17,172 nt of DNA from Candidatus Omnitrophota bacterium. GTDB taxonomy: Bacteria > Omnitrophota > Gorgyraeia > Gorgyraeales > Gorgyraeaceae. The notes under the pieces are model-generated. The model was not told where the DNA came from and made no database searches. It saw only the letters and a list, made by a program, of their open reading frames with translations. Shown here piece by piece: positions 15,273-17,172 of the stretch (position 1 is the stretch's first letter; every line of letters starts with the position of its first letter). Both the position numbers and the translations under genes were made by a program. The stretch lies in NCBI GenBank assembly GCA_018901615.1, contig JAHIEN010000087.1, positions 1 through 17,172 of the forward strand. The letters are read 5' to 3'.

Positions 15273-15313
15273 GCAGCATCCCTCGACTGCGCTCGGGACA
15301 GGTAAGATGCTGC
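15273..15313. repeat. Hairpin with GCAGCATC/GATGCTGC arms
   Basis: Perfect 8-bp arms at 15273-15280 and 15306-15313 enclose 25 bases that contain CCTCGACTGCGCTCGGGA, a palindromic motif of a type widely seen in bacterial gaps, including octamer CTCGGGAC at 15292-15299. It lies directly after the nadC stop and next to palindrome copy B. A terminator role is possible, but no U tract follows on the minus strand. Confidence 0.6.
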
Positions 15314-15315
15314 GA

Positions 15316-16176
15316 TTACTTGTAAACTTCCAGTGAAAAATCTATGGATGGGGCTGAATGGGTGAGGGAGCCTATGGAAATTCTATCCACCCCTGCCTTT
15401 GCAATGCTACGGACATTGTCTAGATTTACCTTGCCTGAAACTTCCAGCAGAGCCCTTGAGCCATTGACCTTGACAGCTTTTTTAATCTCTTCTATCTTCA
15501 TATTGTCCAGCATTATTATATCCGCTCCGGCTTCCAGCGCCGCCTGAAATTCTTTTAAATTATTCACCTCTATCTCTATATTTTTGTGCCCTTTACCCCT
15601 GGCTTTTTTGATTAATTTTTTTATAACATCCTCCTCTGAGCTCTGAGCTATGAGCCTTGAGCTATTAATATGATTATCCTTTATCAACACCCCGTCCCAC
15701 AACCCCATCCTATGGTTATATCCGCCGCCTGCCCTGACCGCGTATTTATCCAGGGGCCTCATGCCAGGCATGGTCTTTCTGGTATCGAGTATCTTCGCGC
15801 CTGTGCCCTTTACCTTTGCGACAAATTTACCTGTAAGCGTGGCGACCCCGGAAATCCTGCTGAGAAAATTCAAGGCAACTCTTTCTCCTGCCAGGATATT
15901 TTTAAAAGACCCTTTAAGATGAATCACCTTTTTGCCTTTTTTGACGCTGTCTCCGTCTTTACAAAGCGTTGTAAAATGCGTCCTGTCGTCCATGGTATCA
16001 AAAACCCATCTTACGACATCTATGCCGGCTACAACACAATCCTCCTTAGCTATAATATTCGCGCTGGCGCTCGTGTCCTTCTCGAGGATAACAACAGTCG
16101 TTATGTCTCCGCTGCCAATGTCTTCACTCAACGCAGTCATTATTAATGGTAATATTCTTTCTTTGACAAGCTTCAT
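15316..16176 (-). CDS. nadC: Nicotinate-nucleotide pyrophosphorylase (carboxylating)
   Basis: Converts quinolinate and PRPP to nicotinate mononucleotide, CO2 and pyrophosphate, the entry to NAD from the de novo route. The 286-residue protein has SEDIGSGDITT (17-27), GERVALNFLSRISGVATLT (97-115), the PRPP/quinolinate residues ILDTRKTMPGMRPLDKYAVRAGG (129-151), NHRMGLWDGVLIKDNHI (154-170), EAGADIIMLDN (215-225), LLEVSGKVNLDNV and GVDRISIGSLTHSAP. Residues about 171-181 (NSSRLIAQSSE) are encoded by a heptamer array; ordinary NadC has only a short AAAG-like link there, so I judge this an in-frame insertion of several residues after KDNH. nadA and nadB are not in the window. The start overlaps the valS stop as ATGA (16173-16176). 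Confidence 0.95.
   Translation of the reverse strand: MKLVKERILPLIMTALSEDIGSGDITTVVILEKDTSASANIIAKEDCVVAGIDVVRWVFDTMDDRTHFTTLCKDGDSVKKGKKVIHLKGSFKNILAGERVALNFLSRISGVATLTGKFVAKVKGTGAKILDTRKTMPGMRPLDKYAVRAGGGYNHRMGLWDGVLIKDNHINSSRLIAQSSEEDVIKKLIKKARGKGHKNIEIEVNNLKEFQAALEAGADIIMLDNMKIEEIKKAVKVNGSRALLEVSGKVNLDNVRSIAKAGVDRISIGSLTHSAPSIDFSLEVYK
15634..15668. repeat. Heptamer array inside nadC
   Basis: On the plus strand the units are CTCTGAG, CTCTGAG, CTATGAG, CCTTGAG, followed by a degenerate CTATTAA. Four clear units run without gaps, the same copy number as the other heptamer arrays in the window but with a different core (YTNTGAG). On the minus strand it is translated in the nadC frame within NSSRLIAQSSE, just after the conserved KDNH. 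Confidence 0.85.
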
Positions 16177-17172
16177 AAACTCTTCAGCGTCTTCTTCAGC
16201 CGCTCTATCTGCTCTTTTAAGCTCGCGCTTTTTTCTTTTTCCATGTTCACTACCTTTTCCGGGGCCTTTGCGATAAACGCCTTGTCTTTCAGCCTTTTAT
16301 CCGCGGACTTGAGTTTGATTTCAATATCTTCCATCTTCTTTTTAAGCCTTGACTTTTCCGCCTCTACATCAATAACCCCCTCCAGCGGCACAAAGATATT
16401 AAATCCTTCGAGAATCGCGGTGGCGCATTGCGCGGGTTTTTCAGCGGTTTTCTCGATAACCAGCTTCTCTACCCTTACCAGGCGCTTGATATACTCAACG
16501 CCTTCTCCTAATTTTCCGCCTCCGCCTTTTTTTAACGGGACAATATATGCCGTCAGCATGGTCGTGTAAGGGATATTCATGTCTGAACGAATATTCCTTA
16601 TGCTGATGATTATGCCCTGGATCAGCTCTATATTTTTTTCAACGCCTTTATCTACCAATGATTTATCCTGCTCCGGCCATTTCTCCGTCATTATGCTCTG
16701 CTGTTCTTTTATGTTCTGCCAAACCGCTTCGGTAACAAAAGGCATGAAAGGGTGAAGCAGTTTCAAGGAATTCTCAAGGACATGCATTAAGACCAGCTCT
16801 GCAATTTCTCTTCTGTCCGCTGCCTGCCCCGTACCACAATGGTACGGGGTGCGCTCTGCGCTACTTGCCCCGCACCCCTGTGGTGCGGGGTCTGCTAAAA
16901 TAGGCTTGACCATCTCCACATACCAGTCGCAAAAATCATGCCAGAAAAAGTCATAGGCAATAGACTCTGCCTCGTTAAACCTGTAATTCTCAAGCGCCTT
17001 TGTAACTGCCTCGACCGTCCTGTTAAGCCTGCTCAGTATCCACCTATCCGTCAGACTCATGTTCGAGGTTAAGCCTCGAACAGTAATAGCCATTGTTCGA
17101 GGCTTAACCTCGAACAATGATGTTGCTTTAATATTCATGAGCACAAATCTCGACGCGTTCCATATCTTATTC
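16173..17172 (-). CDS. valS: Valine--tRNA ligase, C-terminal part (cut by window end)
   Basis: Charges tRNA-Val; only the last 332 residues are visible, and the catalytic Rossmann and editing domains lie beyond the window. The frame is open to the window edge and reads NKIWNASRFVLMN at its visible start, a classic ValRS signature at the start of the anticodon-binding domain, followed by DRWILSRLN, DFCDWYVEMVKP and LLHPFMPFVTEAVWQNI. The C-terminal arm is a coiled coil (about the last 65 residues, GVIDVEAEKSRLKKKMEDIEIKL onward), as in other bacterial ValRS. Two inserts coded by twin hairpins interrupt it, at 17060-17116 and 16827-16890, both keeping the frame. The second makes the KP-to-LLHPFMPF spacing about 20 residues longer than in E. 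coli ValRS as I recall it. Confidence 0.95.
   Translation of the reverse strand, partial: NKIWNASRFVLMNIKATSLFEVKPRTMAITVRGLTSNMSLTDRWILSRLNRTVEAVTKALENYRFNEAESIAYDFFWHDFCDWYVEMVKPILADPAPQGCGASSAERTPYHCGTGQAADRREIAELVLMHVLENSLKLLHPFMPFVTEAVWQNIKEQQSIMTEKWPEQDKSLVDKGVEKNIELIQGIIISIRNIRSDMNIPYTTMLTAYIVPLKKGGGGKLGEGVEYIKRLVRVEKLVIEKTAEKPAQCATAILEGFNIFVPLEGVIDVEAEKSRLKKKMEDIEIKLKSADKRLKDKAFIAKAPEKVVNMEKEKSASLKEQIERLKKTLKSL
16827..16890. repeat. Twin-hairpin insert 2 in valS
   Basis: Two related palindromes: CCCCGTACC/GGTACGGGG with loop ACAAT (16827-16849) and CCCCGCACC/GGTGCGGGG with loop CCTGT (16868-16890), separated by 18 bases. Stems are 9 bp each and perfect. Translated on the minus strand they give DPAPQGCGASSAERTPYHCG-like, low-similarity sequence between two conserved helices of valS. 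Confidence 0.9.
17060..17116. repeat. Twin-hairpin insert 1 in valS
   Basis: Two 23-base units (17060-17082 and 17094-17116) that are exact reverse complements of one another, separated by 11 bases. Each unit is itself a hairpin with the 8-bp core stem GTTCGAGG/CCTCGAAC, extendable by one T-A pair, and loop TTAAG or CTTAA. In valS it encodes the linker LFEVKPRTMAITVRGLTSN between VLMN and DRWILS. Confidence 0.92.

Overview
The window carries one dense, co-directional block. All sixteen protein genes and both tRNA genes lie on the minus strand, so the block is read from high to low coordinates. Many neighbours overlap by 4 to 14 bases (ATGA junctions and similar), which implies long transcripts and translational coupling. 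The gene set is bacterial housekeeping, mostly cofactor metabolism. The tRNAs encode CCA, and an NfnAB-type ferredoxin/NAD(P) flavoenzyme pair and a LarE homologue suggest anaerobic life. The mix resembles uncultured PVC-like lineages such as Omnitrophota, but that assignment is an inference from gene order and repeat style; nothing here proves the taxon.

Layout in transcription order: valS (3' part only, cut by the window end), nadC, a gap with two palindromes, uvrB, birA, coaX, nfnA, nfnB (GltA/SudA-like), mnmA, larE, a repeat-rich gap with tRNA-Met(CAU), tilS, a gap with a palindrome and a plausible sigma70-type promoter, then ftsH, folP, cdaA, a very short YbbR/CdaR-like membrane protein, pdxJ, acpS, nnrD, and finally tRNA-Tyr(GUA) followed by three hairpins.

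The genes work together mainly as cofactor supply: NAD (nadC), repair of hydrated NAD(P)H (nnrD), NADPH/ferredoxin balance (nfnAB), CoA (coaX) feeding ACP activation (acpS), biotin attachment (birA), folate (folP) and PLP (pdxJ). A second theme is tRNA function: valS, mnmA (2-thiouridine), tilS (lysidine) and two tRNAs. Three PP-loop ATP pyrophosphatases (mnmA, larE, tilS) sit in succession. ftsH, uvrB and the c-di-AMP synthase cdaA add proteolysis, repair and second-messenger signalling.

The most unusual signal is not a gene. Small repeats have entered both the gaps and the reading frames without breaking them. valS contains two separate twin-hairpin inserts. nfnB and nadC each contain a four-unit heptamer array translated in frame. 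nnrD takes its last residues and stop codon from a heptamer array that is half of an inverted pair. tilS takes its stop codon from a palindrome whose near-copy lies just before uvrB. This recalls Rickettsia palindromic elements and cyanobacterial heptamer (STRR) repeats, but with different sequences.
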